From DASYQD01 sp963846495 (GTDB lineage Bacteria; Acidobacteriota; Thermoanaerobaculia; Multivoradales; JAIOJS01): DNA of 64,000 nt. Location of the stretch: contig CAWJWP010000013.1 of NCBI GenBank assembly GCA_963846495.1, positions 186,001 through 250,000 of the forward strand. The letters are read 5' to 3'. Position numbers and translations under genes: made by a program. Under the pieces are notes generated by a model that was not told the DNA's origin, ran no database searches, and saw only the letters and a list, made by a program, of their open reading frames with translations. This document shows positions 19,858 through 29,626 of the stretch, piece by piece (the stretch's first letter is position 1; each line of letters begins with the position of its first letter).

Positions 19858-21039
19858 TCACCCGAGCACCGGCAGCGGCGAGGCCAGGGCGCGATGCTCG
19901 GGCGTCAGGGCGTGCCGGTAGCGCCGCGCCAGCGCCGCCGTCTCGCCCGGGTCGACGAAGCGCTCGTAGAGGTTGGTGCGCTGGCGCGGCCGGTAGCCCG
20001 CCGCCGTGATCAGGCGCTCCATCTCCTCCTGGCTCATCACGTGCTTGGTGCCGGCGGCGGAGACGACGTTCTCCTCGATCATGATCGAGCCCATGTCGTC
20101 GGCGCCGAAGGCGAGGGCGAGCTGGCCGATCTTCTTGCCCTGCGTCACCCAGCTGGTCTGGAAGTGGGTGACGTTGTCGATGAAGAGCCGCGACACCGCC
20201 ACCGTCTTCAGGTACTCGTGGGCGAAGGTCTCGGGCACCTCGGCCATCTCGGTGTGCTCGTGCTGGAAGGTCCACGAGATGAAGGCGGTGAAGCCGCCGG
20301 TCTCGTCCTGCAGGTCGCGGATGCGCTGCAGGTGCTCGACGCGCGCCACCAGCGCCTCGCCCATGCCGTACATCATCGTCGCCGACGTACGCAGGCCATG
20401 GCGGTGCGCCTGGCGGTTGACGTCGATCCACTCCTCCGCCGAGCACTTCGGGTAGGCGAGCACGTCCTTGCGCACGTCGTCGGCGAGCAGCTCGGCGCCG
20501 CCGCCGGGAATCGACATCAGCCCGGCCGCCTTCAAGCGGCCGATGACGTCGTAGAAGCTCATCCGCTCCTTCTTGGCGATGAACTTCACCTCCGGCGGCG
20601 AGAAAGCGTGGACGTGGATCGCCGGGTACTCGGAGCGGATGTAGCGCAGCAGGTCCTCGTACCAGGTAAGGGGCAGGTCGGGGTGCACGCCGCCCTGCAT
20701 GAGGATGCCGGTGCCGTGAAGGGCGAGGGTCTCCTCGATCTTGCGCCCGATCTCCTCCTTCGGCAGGAGATAGCCCTCGGGGTCGCCGGGCTTGCGGTAG
20801 AAGGCGCAGAAGCGGCAGCGATAGACGCAGACGTTGGTGTAGTTGATGTTGCGGTCGACGTTGTAGGTCGCCACCGCCGGGTCGTTGTGGCGGTTACGGA
20901 CGTCGTTGGCGGCGAGACCGAGCTCGAGCAGGTCGCCGTCGAGCAGCAGCGTATGTGCGTCGCCGGCAGAGATGCGGCGGCCGGCTGCGGTGTCGGCGAG
21001 GATCTCCGCCACCGGCCGGCAGGAAGGCGCTAGCTCCAT
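19858..21039 (-). CDS. mqnC: Cyclic dehypoxanthinyl futalosine synthase (radical SAM)
   Basis: Radical-SAM enzyme of the futalosine pathway of menaquinone synthesis, cyclising dehypoxanthine futalosine. The cluster-binding motif CVYRCRFC (CX3CX2C) follows NVDRNINYTNV, a MqnC hallmark. HGTGILMQGGVHPDLPLTWY, FISWTFQHEHT, HFQTSWVTQGKKIGQLAL and DMGSIMIEENVVSAAGT also match MqnC rather than MqnE or CofH. Its 393 residues are near the normal length, with no frame break. ATG at 21037-21039. mqnA lies in the same direction 5 kb upstream, so half of the pathway is visible here; mqnB, mqnD and mqnE are not. Confidence 0.93.
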   Translation of the reverse strand: MELAPSCRPVAEILADTAAGRRISAGDAHTLLLDGDLLELGLAANDVRNRHNDPAVATYNVDRNINYTNVCVYRCRFCAFYRKPGDPEGYLLPKEEIGRKIEETLALHGTGILMQGGVHPDLPLTWYEDLLRYIRSEYPAIHVHAFSPPEVKFIAKKERMSFYDVIGRLKAAGLMSIPGGGAELLADDVRKDVLAYPKCSAEEWIDVNRQAHRHGLRTSATMMYGMGEALVARVEHLQRIRDLQDETGGFTAFISWTFQHEHTEMAEVPETFAHEYLKTVAVSRLFIDNVTHFQTSWVTQGKKIGQLALAFGADDMGSIMIEENVVSAAGTKHVMSQEEMERLITAAGYRPRQRTNLYERFVDPGETAALARRYRHALTPEHRALASPLPVLG

Positions 21040-21163
21040 GGCGCCCTACTCTACCCGAGAGCTCGGAGGCGGCCGCGGAGGCCGCCCTACACCCGAGCCG
21101 CCCCACAGCCGACTTCGTGGCCGCGCGGTAGCGCGGGCTCCGCGCCCGCCGTCCGATTCGACG
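21040..21163. repeat. Intergenic region with two GC-rich REP-like hairpins
   Basis: Between the ADOP permease stop and mqnC start. GGCGGCC and GGCCGCC (21068-21086) form a perfect 7-bp stem with a 5-base loop. A second dyad near 21130 pairs GCGGGC with GCCCGC. The first resembles the short dyad after ALDH7 near 14378, which points to a dispersed REP-type family in this genome. Confidence 0.5.
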
Positions 21164-23589
21164 TCACTCCTGCCGCAGCGCCAGCCGCGGGTCCGACGAC
21201 GCCGCCCGCGCCGCCGGTATCCAGCAGGCGAGCAGCCCGATCGCGGCCAGCGTCGCCAGCGCTGCCGCCGTAGACCGCGGGATCCGTGCGCTCGACCTCG
21301 AACAGCAGCGAAGCGACGAGCCGCGACGCCCCGACGGCCAGCAGCGCGCCGAGCGCCATGCCGGCGATCAGCAGCCGGGCGCCCTGCCCGAGCACCAGGC
21401 GCAGCAGGTTGCCGCGGTCGGCGCCCAGCGCGGCGCGCACGCCGAGCTCGACGCGCCGTCGTGCCACCGCCAGCGCGAGCACCGCGTAGACGCCGAGCGC
21501 GGCGAGGATGGTGGCCAGGCCGGCGAAGCTGCCGACGAGCATCATCGGCGCCACGCGACCGTCGACCGTCGCCCGCATGCGGTCGCGAAGGGTGGCGACC
21601 GAGTCGAGCGCCGTGGTCGCGTCGCCGCGCGTCACCGCGCTGCGCAGCGCCTCGCCGATGCCGCCGGTCGAGGCGACGCGGACGGTGAGGTAGGCGCCGT
21701 CGGCGTGGTCGCGCGCCAGCGTGTAGAACCAGGGCGCCTCGTCATCGCGCGAGAGGTCCTGCGAGCGGACGCGGCCGACGACGCCGACGACGACCACCGT
21801 GCGCTCGCCGTCGCGCTCCCCGAGCTCGATCGTGCGGCCGAGCGGCGAGCGGCCAGGCAACCAGCGGCGCGCGAAGGCGTCGTCGACGACGGCCGGGACG
21901 GGCCCGCCGACGTCCGACGCCGCGAACGTTCGCCCGGCACGGAGCGGGATGCGCAGGGCTTCGAGGAAGCCGGCGCTCACCTGCGCGTGGTGCGCCGTCG
22001 GGTCCGGCTCGCCCTGCCGGCGCGGCGCCCCGCCGACGCGGAAGGTCGACAGCTCGGCGCAGCCGGCGAACGGGAGACAGCTGGTGAGCCCCGCCGCCTG
22101 CACGCCGGGCAGCGCGGCGACCGAGGCGAGCATCGGCGTGCGGTCGAGCGTGCGACGCTCCTCGCCCTCGTCGGCCCGCGCCAGCTGTCCGAAGACGACG
22201 CCGTCGCTGCGGAAGCCGGCGTCCACCGCCAGCAGCCGCCGCAGCGACACGCCGAGCAGCCCGACAAGGACGGTGAGGGTGAGCGACACCGCCACCTGGC
22301 CGACGACCAGCGCGGCGCGGAAGCGATGGGCGCCGCGGTCGCCGGTGCCGCCGGGGCGCTCGGCGCGCAGCGTCCCCTCGAGGGTCGAGCGCCGCAGCCA
22401 CCAGAGCGGCACGACCGAAGCCACCAGGCCGGTGAGCAGCGCCAGGCCGAGGCCCACCGCGAGCACCGTGCCGTCGGGACGCAGGCTCACCAGGACCGTC
22501 GTGCGCGCCAGTCCGCGCCGCTGCGCCACGTCGAGGGCGAAGAACGCCAGCGCGACGCCGGCAGCGCCGCCGGCAGCGGCGAGCAGGAAGTTCTCGACGG
22601 CGATCAGCCGGAACAGCCGCGACATCGCCCCGCCCAGGGCGCTGCGTACGGCCAGCTCGCCGCTGCGGCCGACGAGACGCGACAACGTGAGGCCGGTGAG
22701 GTTGGCGGCCGCCACCAGCAGCACGAGCAGCGCCGCTACCTGCAGCAGCTGCAACGTCGGGCCGCAGGTCGGCGATCTCGTGGTCGCGCATGGTCTGCAC
22801 GAACACCTGGTAACCGAGCTCGTCGACGAAAAAGCGCATCTGCGGGTTTTCGGCCACGAACTGACGCCAGAGGCCCCGCAGCTCGCGCTCGGCCGCCGCC
22901 GGGGTGACGCCCGGCTTCAGCCGCGCCACGGTGGTGCCGTTCCAATTGCCGCGCTGGTCGCCGCCGCGTGCCGCCGGGTCGATGGGCAGCGGCAGCACCA
23001 GCTGCGCTCGCGAGTACGGCAGCGCCAGGTCGGGCGGCATGACGCCGACCACTTCCACCACCCGGCCGTCGACGTGCAGCCGGCGGCCGACCACTTTGGG
23101 ATCGGCGCCGAAGCGCTCGCGCCAGGCACGGTCGGCGAGCAGGACGACGTCACCACGGCCGGGAAGTCCCTCCTCGGCGGTGAAAGGCCGTCCGAGCGCC
23201 GGCGCGATGCCGAGCGTGGCGAACAGCGACGGCGTCGCCCGAACCACGTCCACGCGTTCGCTGCCAGGGCCGCGACCCAGCCGAGCGCGATCGCCGTCGT
23301 ACATGCCGATCGCTTCGATCGTCCGTGCACGGTCGCGTACGTCGAGCAGGTCGGCGGCCGAGATGCCGAGCTGCATGTCGCCGAACTGCGCGACGCGCGC
23401 GAACACGTTGACCAGCCGGTCCCCCGGCGGGTACGGCAGCGGCCGCAGCAGGTAGCCGTGCAGGGCGCTGAAGACCGCGGTGGTGGCGCCGATGCCGAGC
23501 GCCAGCGTCACCAGCGCGGCGAGCGCATAGCCGGGACGCGACAGCAGCGCGCGGGCGGCATGCCGGACGTCGTGCAGGAGATCGATCAT
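21164..23589 (-). CDS. ADOP-type double MacB/FtsX permease (frame breaks near 22750 and 21255)
   Basis: Large orphan ABC permease with two MacB_PCD/FtsX repeats and no ATPase of its own, the architecture typical of acidobacterial duplicated orphan permeases. MIDLLHDVRHAARALLSRPGY and LAALVTLALGIGATTAVFSA are the classic opening. The second repeat includes HRFRAALVVGQVAVSLTLTV, and the last FtsX domain has LGVYAVLALAVARRRVELGV then RAALGADRGNLLRLVLGQG. Removing one G near 22750 joins DLRP to TLQLLQVAALLVLL. Removing one near 21255 restores the usual ending LATLAAIGLLACWIPAARAA and the stop at 21164. The corrected protein is about 807 residues. The start at 23589 fits the conserved N-terminus. 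Substrate unknown. Confidence 0.85.
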
Positions 23590-23749
23590 GGGTTCGCCAT
23601 CCCTCGTTTGGTCACCGCCGTCGAGCAACGGTCGTGCCGCGTGGTGACGTGCTTGTCTGTCAACGACTTGGGCGAGATCGTACCGCCGCGAGCGTTCGGA
23701 GACGCGAGCCCCGCGTCGCGAAAGCGGACGCTCGGGCGATGCGAGTGGC

Positions 23750-24511
23750 TTAAAAGCCGGCGCGGCGCATCACGGCGCGCGGCAGCCGGCGGATCAGCGC
23801 CATGACGAGGCGCCAGATCGGCGGCGCGTAGATGACGCCAGAGCGGCCGCGCTCGAGCGCATCGGCGACGCGGCGAGCGACCGGCTCGGGGTCGGCGGCG
23901 AAGGGCGGCTCGGGGAGGCCCTGCGTCATCCCAGTACGCACGAAGCCGGGCTTGACGACGAGGACGCGCAGGCCGGCGCTTCCGTAACGCAGGTCGAGGC
24001 CGTCGAGGTAGTGCGCGAGGCCGGCCTTGGCGGCGCCGTAGAGGGCGACCGGCTTGCGCGCGCGGTCGCCGGCGACGGAGCCGAAGACGCAGAGCGTGCC
24101 GCCGCCGCGCGCGAGCAGGCGGCGGCGCGCCTCCTCGCAGAAGAGGATGCCGGCGGTGAAGTCGGCGTCGAGCAGGCGATGGAGGCGCTCGAGGTCGGCC
24201 TCGAGCTCGTCCTGCGTCGCGAACTCGGCAGCGGTGAGGACGACGGTGTCGATGCCGCCCGCGCCGGCCTCGCGGAACGCCGCGTCGGCGGCGTCGAGCG
24301 CGGCGCCGAAGGTCTCGGGGCGGCGCAGGTCGAGCTCGGCCGTCGGGACGGCCGAGCCGCCGGTGCCGCGCGCGGCGAGATCGGCGGCGGAACGCGCGAG
24401 CTGCTCGCGGTCGCGGCCGAGCAGCGCCACGCGATGGCCGCGCGCGACGAGCTCGCGAGCGAGCGCCCGCCCGATGCCGCGCGTGCCGCCGGCCAGCGCG
24501 ACGTTGCTCAA
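23750..24511 (-). CDS. DprE2-like short-chain dehydrogenase
   Basis: NAD(P)H-dependent SDR of 253 residues. It has a nucleotide-binding motif GGTRGIGRALARELVARGH, LGRDREQL, an NNAG-equivalent region VVLTAAEFA, a catalytic serine in CVFGSVAGDRARK, and tyrosine/lysine in ALYGAAKAGLAHYLDGL. Together with PGFVRTGMTQGLPEPPF and the C-terminal helix this matches DprE2, the reductase completing epimerisation of a polyprenyl-phosphate ribose to arabinose. It begins with TTG at 24509-24511, whose TTGA overlaps the stop of the DprE1-like gene. That physical coupling is the strongest support for the assignment. There is no frame break. Confidence 0.8.
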   Translation of the reverse strand: MSNVALAGGTRGIGRALARELVARGHRVALLGRDREQLARSAADLAARGTGGSAVPTAELDLRRPETFGAALDAADAAFREAGAGGIDTVVLTAAEFATQDELEADLERLHRLLDADFTAGILFCEEARRRLLARGGGTLCVFGSVAGDRARKPVALYGAAKAGLAHYLDGLDLRYGSAGLRVLVVKPGFVRTGMTQGLPEPPFAADPEPVARRVADALERGRSGVIYAPPIWRLVMALIRRLPRAVMRRAGF

Positions 24512-25858
24512 GCCGCGGCTCCGCGCGACACCGCCGCGGCCGGCGCATCGCCGAACAGCCGCGCCGAGAGCCGGCTGCGGATGCGCCCCTCGGGGTCCCA
24601 CTTCCGCCGCACCTGCTGAAAGCGCACGAGCCGCTCGCCCTCGAGCGCCGCGAAGTCGGCCGCCGTGGTGAAGGCGTCCTTGGCGAGATAGACGCGGCCG
24701 CCCGCCTCGAGCACGTGGCGGTTGAGCGCCGCCACCAGCTCCGGCGTGCGCGCGTCGACGGCGAAGTCGAGCGCCAGCGTCAGCCCCGGCCGCGGGAACG
24801 ACAGCAGCCCGCAGCCCTCGGCGCCGAAGTCCTTGAGCACGGCGAGGAACGACTGCCCGCCGTGACGGCGCACCAGCTCGAGGAACGCCCGCACCTCGTC
24901 GGCGCCGGCGAGCGGCAGCACGCACTGGTGCTGCGTCATGCCGCGACGCCCGTAGAGCCGGTTCCAGTCCTGCACGCTGTCGAGTGGATAAAAAAACTTG
25001 CTCGGGTGGACGACGCGCCGCCCGGGAAACGTCGTCGCGTAGGTGAGCTGGTTGAACAGTCCGACGCTCGCGCGATTCAACAGCCACGACGGCGCCCGAA
25101 ACGGCACCGGCAGCTCGAGGCGCGGCGCCGGCGGCGCCTCCGGCCCTTCGCCGCGACCGCACCAGCGGCCCTGGTGGAGCACGCCACGCCCGAGCGCCTC
25201 GCCTCCGGCGAGACAGTCGAGCCAGGCGGCCGTGAACGGCCAGCGCGTCGACGCCTCGCGCAGCGCCTGCACCAGCGGCGCGAGCCGCGCGAAGCGCCGC
25301 GTCTCGGCGAGGATCCACGGCGACGGCACGCGCTCGAGCCGGAACGCCACCTCGAGCACGTGGCCGGTGAGCCCCATGCCGCCGATCGGTGGCCCAGAAC
25401 AGCTCCGACTCCTCGCGCGGCGAGCAGCGCACGAAGCGCCCGTCGCCCGTGCGCAGCAGCAGCTCGTCGACGTGGCCGCCGAAGCTGCCGGCGGCGTGGT
25501 GGTTCTTGCCGTGGACGTCGGCGGCGACCATGCCGCCGAGCGTCACCAGCTCGGTGCCCGGCGAGACCGGCACGAACCAGCCCCGCGGCAGCACGAGGCG
25601 ATGGAGCGCGCGCAGCGACAGCCCGGCCTCGGCGCGCACGAGGCCGCTCTCCTCGTCGAAAGCGAGGATGCGGTCGGCGAGGCGCGAGCCGGCGACGCGC
25701 TCGAAGCCGGGCGGCGGCAGCGCGGCGTCGCCGTAGGCGCGGCCGAGCCCGCGCGTCAGCGGCATCTCGCGCGTCGCCGCGGCGAGGTCCTCGGAGCACA
25801 CCTCGCGCCCCGGCACGCCGAGCCCGCCCCAGCCGGCGAGCGCCTCAGCGCGCGGCAT
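24508..25858 (-). CDS. DprE1-like FAD-dependent sugar oxidase (frameshift near 25388)
   Basis: FAD-linked oxidase related to decaprenyl-phosphoryl-beta-D-ribose 2-oxidase. The FAD-binding motif LTRGLGRAYGDAAL and the run SPGTELVTLGGMVAADVHGK followed by NHHAAGSFGGHVDEL are DprE1 hallmarks, as are VHPSKFFYPLDSVQDWNRLY and a QQVRRKWDPEGRIRSRLSARLF ending. The frame breaks near 25388; removing one G joins ELFWAT to IGGMGLTGHVLEVAF and gives about 449 residues. ATG at 25856-25858 overlaps the last 14 bases of mqnA. Its partner DprE2-like gene overlaps its stop. Outside mycobacteria such pairs occur with membrane glycosyltransferases; two GT-C-like genes lie 5-8 kb downstream here. Confidence 0.82.
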
Positions 25859-26769
25859 CGCCCACCCACCGCAGCGGCCGCGGCTCGGGCAGGAGCCCGT
25901 GGAGGTGGGCGCGGCGGAAGAACTCGGCGAGCGAGGCGCGCTCGGCGGCGCCGAGCCGGTAGCTCAAGTGCTGCGTCAGGTAGGTGCGCACCTCGTCGGC
26001 CGGCAGGCCGAGCTCCGCCGCGGCCGTGGAGACGAGCGCGTCGAGCTCGCGCTTCCGCGGCCGCGAGACTGCGCTCGAGCAGCGGCACGATCTCGCGCGC
26101 GGCGAGCTCGCGCTCGACGTCCTTCGCCACCGCCCACACCGCGAAGACGAACGGCAGCCCGGTGAGCGCGCGCCACTCGGCGGCGAGGTCGACGACGTGC
26201 AGGCCGCGGCGGTCGACGCGCAGCGCCGGATCGCCGATGAGCAGCGCCGCGTCGGCGGTCGCGAGCATCGCCTCGAGCTCGGGCCGGAACGGCGCCACCT
26301 CGGGCCGCACGCCGTGACGCTCGGCGAGCAGCAACTGCACCAGCACGGCCGAGGTGCGGCTGCTCTCGTCGAGGGCGACGCGACGGATGCGCTCGGGCGG
26401 CACCTGCGAGACGAGCAACACGCTCTTCACCTCGTGCTGCGAGGCGATGCAGAGGCCGGGCACGACGGCGAGCCCGGGGATGCGCTGCAGCTCGGCCGAA
26501 GGCACGAGGCCGACCTCGAGATCGCCGCTCGCCAGCCCGTCGGCGACGCGCGACGGCGGCAGGTACACCGGCTCCGCCCACGCCGGGCCTTGGCGGCGCA
26601 GGAACGTCCACGCCAGCGGCCAGCTGTTGAGGTAATGGACGATGCCGAAGCGCGCGCGCAGCGCCGGGCCGGCCGGCTCGACGACGGCGGACGTGGCCCC
26701 CGCGTCCGCAGCGTCACGCTCGCGCGCAGAGGTGGCAAGGGCTCCCGTCGCCGACGGCTCGACCGGCAT
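25845..26769 (-). CDS. mqnA: Chorismate dehydratase, futalosine pathway (frameshift near 26075)
   Basis: Periplasmic-binding-fold enzyme that dehydrates chorismate to 3-enolpyruvoylbenzoate, the entry to futalosine menaquinone synthesis. Family signatures are FGIVHYLNSWPLAWTF, PPSRVADGLASGDLEVGLVP, EVKSVLLVSQVPPERIRRVA, LDESSRTSAVLVQLLL and AALLIGDPALR. The frame breaks near 26075; removing one base after SLAAA restores KRELDALVSTAAAELGLPAD and EVRTYLTQHLSYRLG, giving a stop at 25845 and about 307 residues. The first 45 residues are alanine-rich and the true start may be further in. Its end overlaps the DprE1-like gene. mqnC is downstream on the same strand. Confidence 0.87.
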
Positions 26770-26818
26770 GGCTGCGAAGGATACCCGCTCAGAACGCCGC
26801 CGTTGCCCTCGGAACCGG

Positions 26819-26836
26819 TAACCGAGTCCTAACCGA
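26819..26836 (+). promoter_or_regulatory. TAACCGA direct repeat, candidate PhoB/OmpR-type box upstream of the porin
   Basis: Two exact copies of TAACCGA are separated by four bases (TAACCGAGTCCTAACCGA), an 11-bp period, about 82 bases before the porin start. This 7-4-7 layout is the one used by PhoB/OmpR-family dimers, although the base sequence is not the enteric Pho box. It also lies in the divergent region upstream of mqnA. Confidence 0.45.
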
Positions 26837-26917
26837 TCTACGACTGACGCCGCGACCCCCGCGCTCCTACTCTCCGCCTCGCGCCGTCGACCGGCGCGTG
26901 CAAGAGAGAGGAGCACG

Positions 26918-28369
26918 ATGCACCCAGTCAGACGCTTCGGCGCCGTTCGCCGACTCGCATTCCGTCCATGGTCGAAGCTCGCGGCCGCCGCGCTCACCCT
27001 CGTTTGCCTGGCTGCCGCCGCGCGCGCCCAAGAGCCGGCGCCGCCGCCGGCCGAGCCCACGCTCGAGAGCGTCCAGCAGCAGATCGAGGCGCTGCAGCAA
27101 CAGCTGCTGATCCTGCAGCGCAAGGCGGAGATCGCCGCCGAGGCGGACGCCGAAAAGGCGAAGACCGGCGTCACACCGACAGCCAGCGGCAAGGACGGCT
27201 TCTCGTTCAAGTCCGACGACGGCAACTTCACGCTCAAGGTGCGCGGCTACGTGCAGCTCGACGGCCGCGCCTATCTCGACGACGGCGACGATCGCTACAT
27301 CGACCAGTTCCTGCTGCGGCGCGCGCGGCCGATCTTCGAGGGCACGCTCTACAAACGCTTCGGCTTCCGCCTCATGGCCGACTTCGGCTCGGGCGCCACC
27401 CTGCTGCAGGACGCCTACGCCGAGTGGACGTTCGGCCCCGCCGCCGTGCTGCGCGCCGGCAAGCTCAAGGCGCCGTTCGGCCTCGAGCGCCTGCAGTCGG
27501 CCACCGACATCGCCTTCGTCGAGCGCGCGCTGCCGACCGGCTTGGCGCCCAATCGCGACGCCGGCGTGCAGCTCGCCGGGCAGCTCGCCGGCGGCAAGCT
27601 CGAGTACGCGGCCGGCGTCTTCAACGGCGTCGCCGACGGCGCCAGCGGCGACACCGACACCAACGACGACAAGGACGTGGTGGCGCGCGTCGTCGCGTCA
27701 CCGTGGAAGGGCGGCGAGTCGACGCTGTCCGGGCTCACCTTCGCCGTCGCCGCCTCGCGCGGCAACCAGGAGGGCACTCCCGCCGCGCCCGGCCTCGCTG
27801 CCTACCGCACCTCTGGGCAGCAATCGCCGGCCTCGGGCTCGTTCTTCAGCTACCGCGCCGACGGCACCGCCGCCGGCACGGCGATCGCCGACGGCGAGCG
27901 CTTCCGCTTGTCGCCGCAGGCGACCTTCTACGCCGGACCCTTCGGCTTCCTCGGCGAGTACGTCGAGAGCCGCCACGCCGTGCGCCGCGGCGCCGCCACG
28001 GCCGAGCTCACCCACCGCGCCTGGCAAGCAACCGGCATATGGGTGCTCACCGGCGAGAAGGCCTCGTATCGCTGGTACACGCCCGAGCATGGCTTCGATC
28101 CCACCAACGCCGACCCGCAGAAGCGCGGCCGGGGCGGCCTCGCCCTCGTCGGCCGCTACAACGCCTTCCGCGCCGACGCGGACAGCTTCCCCACCTACGC
28201 CGCGAGCAGCGCCGTGCAGGAGGCCGAGGGATGGTCGCTCGGCCTCGACTGGACGCTGCAGAAACAGATCCGCCTGATGCTCGACTACGAAGTCACCTCG
28301 TTCGACGGCCGCGGCACGCCGCGTCCCGACGAGAGAGCGTTGTTCACCCGCTTCCAGGTGGCGTGGTGA
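26918..28369 (+). CDS. Phosphate-selective porin O/P family outer-membrane channel
   Basis: Outer-membrane beta-barrel of the OprO/OprP family, 483 residues. It has a cleavable signal (LAAAALTLVCLAAAARAQE, cut after ARA), a short coiled coil (LESVQQQIEALQQQLLILQR), then the barrel starting FKSDDGNFTLKVRGYVQLDG with FLLRRARPIFEGTLYKRFGF and KLKAPFGLERLQSATDIAFV, and a terminal aromatic residue (FQVAW), as expected for BAM insertion. The ATG at 26918 follows GAGGAG. There is no frame break. A sulfate-binding protein gene starts 50 bases downstream, so the channel may bring sulfate or another oxyanion across the outer membrane; anion choice cannot be read from the sequence. Confidence 0.9.
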   Translation: MHPVRRFGAVRRLAFRPWSKLAAAALTLVCLAAAARAQEPAPPPAEPTLESVQQQIEALQQQLLILQRKAEIAAEADAEKAKTGVTPTASGKDGFSFKSDDGNFTLKVRGYVQLDGRAYLDDGDDRYIDQFLLRRARPIFEGTLYKRFGFRLMADFGSGATLLQDAYAEWTFGPAAVLRAGKLKAPFGLERLQSATDIAFVERALPTGLAPNRDAGVQLAGQLAGGKLEYAAGVFNGVADGASGDTDTNDDKDVVARVVASPWKGGESTLSGLTFAVAASRGNQEGTPAAPGLAAYRTSGQQSPASGSFFSYRADGTAAGTAIADGERFRLSPQATFYAGPFGFLGEYVESRHAVRRGAATAELTHRAWQATGIWVLTGEKASYRWYTPEHGFDPTNADPQKRGRGGLALVGRYNAFRADADSFPTYAASSAVQEAEGWSLGLDWTLQKQIRLMLDYEVTSFDGRGTPRPDERALFTRFQVAW

Positions 28370-28419
28370 GCCGCCGCCGCGTTCACTGCTTCCATCGCAA
28401 CGTCACGGAGGGGTCCGCC

Positions 28420-29487
28420 ATGCGCATTCGGTCACTCGCTCTTCTCGTTTCGATTGCCGTCGCCGGCATCAGCTGCGGCGGACCCGGCAAGGAGGCCTCG
28501 TCCGGTGAGGCGGGCACGGGCCAAGCGGGCCAGTCCGGCAAACCCGTGACGCTCCTCAACGTCTCCTACGACCCCACGCGCGAGCTCTACGCCGACTTCA
28601 ACAAGGCCTTCTCGGACCACTGGCAGAAGGAGCACGGCGCGCCGGTCGACGTGCAGCAATCGCATGGCGGCTCGGGCAAGCAGGCGCGGGCGGTGATCGA
28701 CGGGCTGCAGGCCGACGTCGTCACCCTGGCGCTCGCCTACGACATCGACGCCATCGCAAAAGCGGGGCTGATCGACGCCGGCTGGCAGAAGCGGCTGCCC
28801 GACAACTCGTCGCCCTACACCTCGACCATCGTCTTCCTGGTGCGCAAGGGCAACCCGAAGGGGATCCGCGACTGGAACGACCTCGCGAAGCCGGGCGTCT
28901 CGGTCGTCACGCCCAATCCGAAGACCTCCGGCGGCGCGCGCTGGAACTACCTCGCCGCCTGGGGATGGGCGCTGCGCCAGCCGGGCGGCAGCCCGGCGAC
29001 GGCGGAGGCGCTGGTGCGCGCCATCTACGCCAACGTCGAGATCCTCGACACCGGCGCCCGCGGCGCCACGATCACCTTCGCCGAGCGTGGCATCGGCGAC
29101 GTGCTCATCGCCTGGGAGAACGAGGCGTTGCTGGCGGTGCGTGAGCTGTCGAAGCGGGGCGGTGCGGACGGCGGCTTCGAGATGATCGCGCCGTCGCAGT
29201 CGATCCTCGCCGAGCCGCCGGTCGCGGTGGTCGACAAGGTGGCGCAGAAGCACGGCAACGAGGAGGTGGCGCAGGCGTACCTGCAGTACCTCTCCACGCC
29301 GACCGGGCAGGAGATCGCCGCCAAGCACTACTACCGCCCGCGCGACGCGCAGGTGCTCGGGCGCTACGCGTCACAGTTCCCGCAGATGAACCTGTTCACC
29401 ATCGACGAGGTCTTCGGCGGCTGGGCGAAGGCGCAGCAGGAGCACTTCGGCGACGGCGGGACGTTCGACCGCATCTACGGGAAGTAG
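28420..29487 (+). CDS. Sulfate/thiosulfate-binding periplasmic protein
   Basis: Extracytoplasmic binding protein of the Sbp/CysP family, 355 residues. The N-terminus is a signal peptide (LALLVSIAVAGISCG), possibly a lipoprotein signal with Cys near position 19, followed by a Gly/Ser-rich linker. Then come LLNVSYDPTRELYADFNKAF, VDVQQSHGGSGKQARAVIDG, DVVTLALAYDIDAIA, TSTIVFLVRKGNPKGI and VTPNPKTSGGARWNYLAAWG, which hold the sulfate-coordinating residues. The ATG follows CGGAGGGG. No cysT/cysW/cysA permease genes follow, so its transporter must be elsewhere. It probably shares a transcript with the porin. Confidence 0.92.
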   Translation: MRIRSLALLVSIAVAGISCGGPGKEASSGEAGTGQAGQSGKPVTLLNVSYDPTRELYADFNKAFSDHWQKEHGAPVDVQQSHGGSGKQARAVIDGLQADVVTLALAYDIDAIAKAGLIDAGWQKRLPDNSSPYTSTIVFLVRKGNPKGIRDWNDLAKPGVSVVTPNPKTSGGARWNYLAAWGWALRQPGGSPATAEALVRAIYANVEILDTGARGATITFAERGIGDVLIAWENEALLAVRELSKRGGADGGFEMIAPSQSILAEPPVAVVDKVAQKHGNEEVAQAYLQYLSTPTGQEIAAKHYYRPRDAQVLGRYASQFPQMNLFTIDEVFGGWAKAQQEHFGDGGTFDRIYGK

Positions 29488-29626
29488 TGGCGGGAGCGCG
29501 GCGCCGCCGCGCGCGCGATCGACGCCGGCAGCGCCGATAGCAGGCGCGGGTGCGGCGCAATCGACGCTCGCGGCAACAGGCGCGACAAGCGCGCCGGGCA
29601 GCCGATGCTAGGCTGACCGGCGCTCC

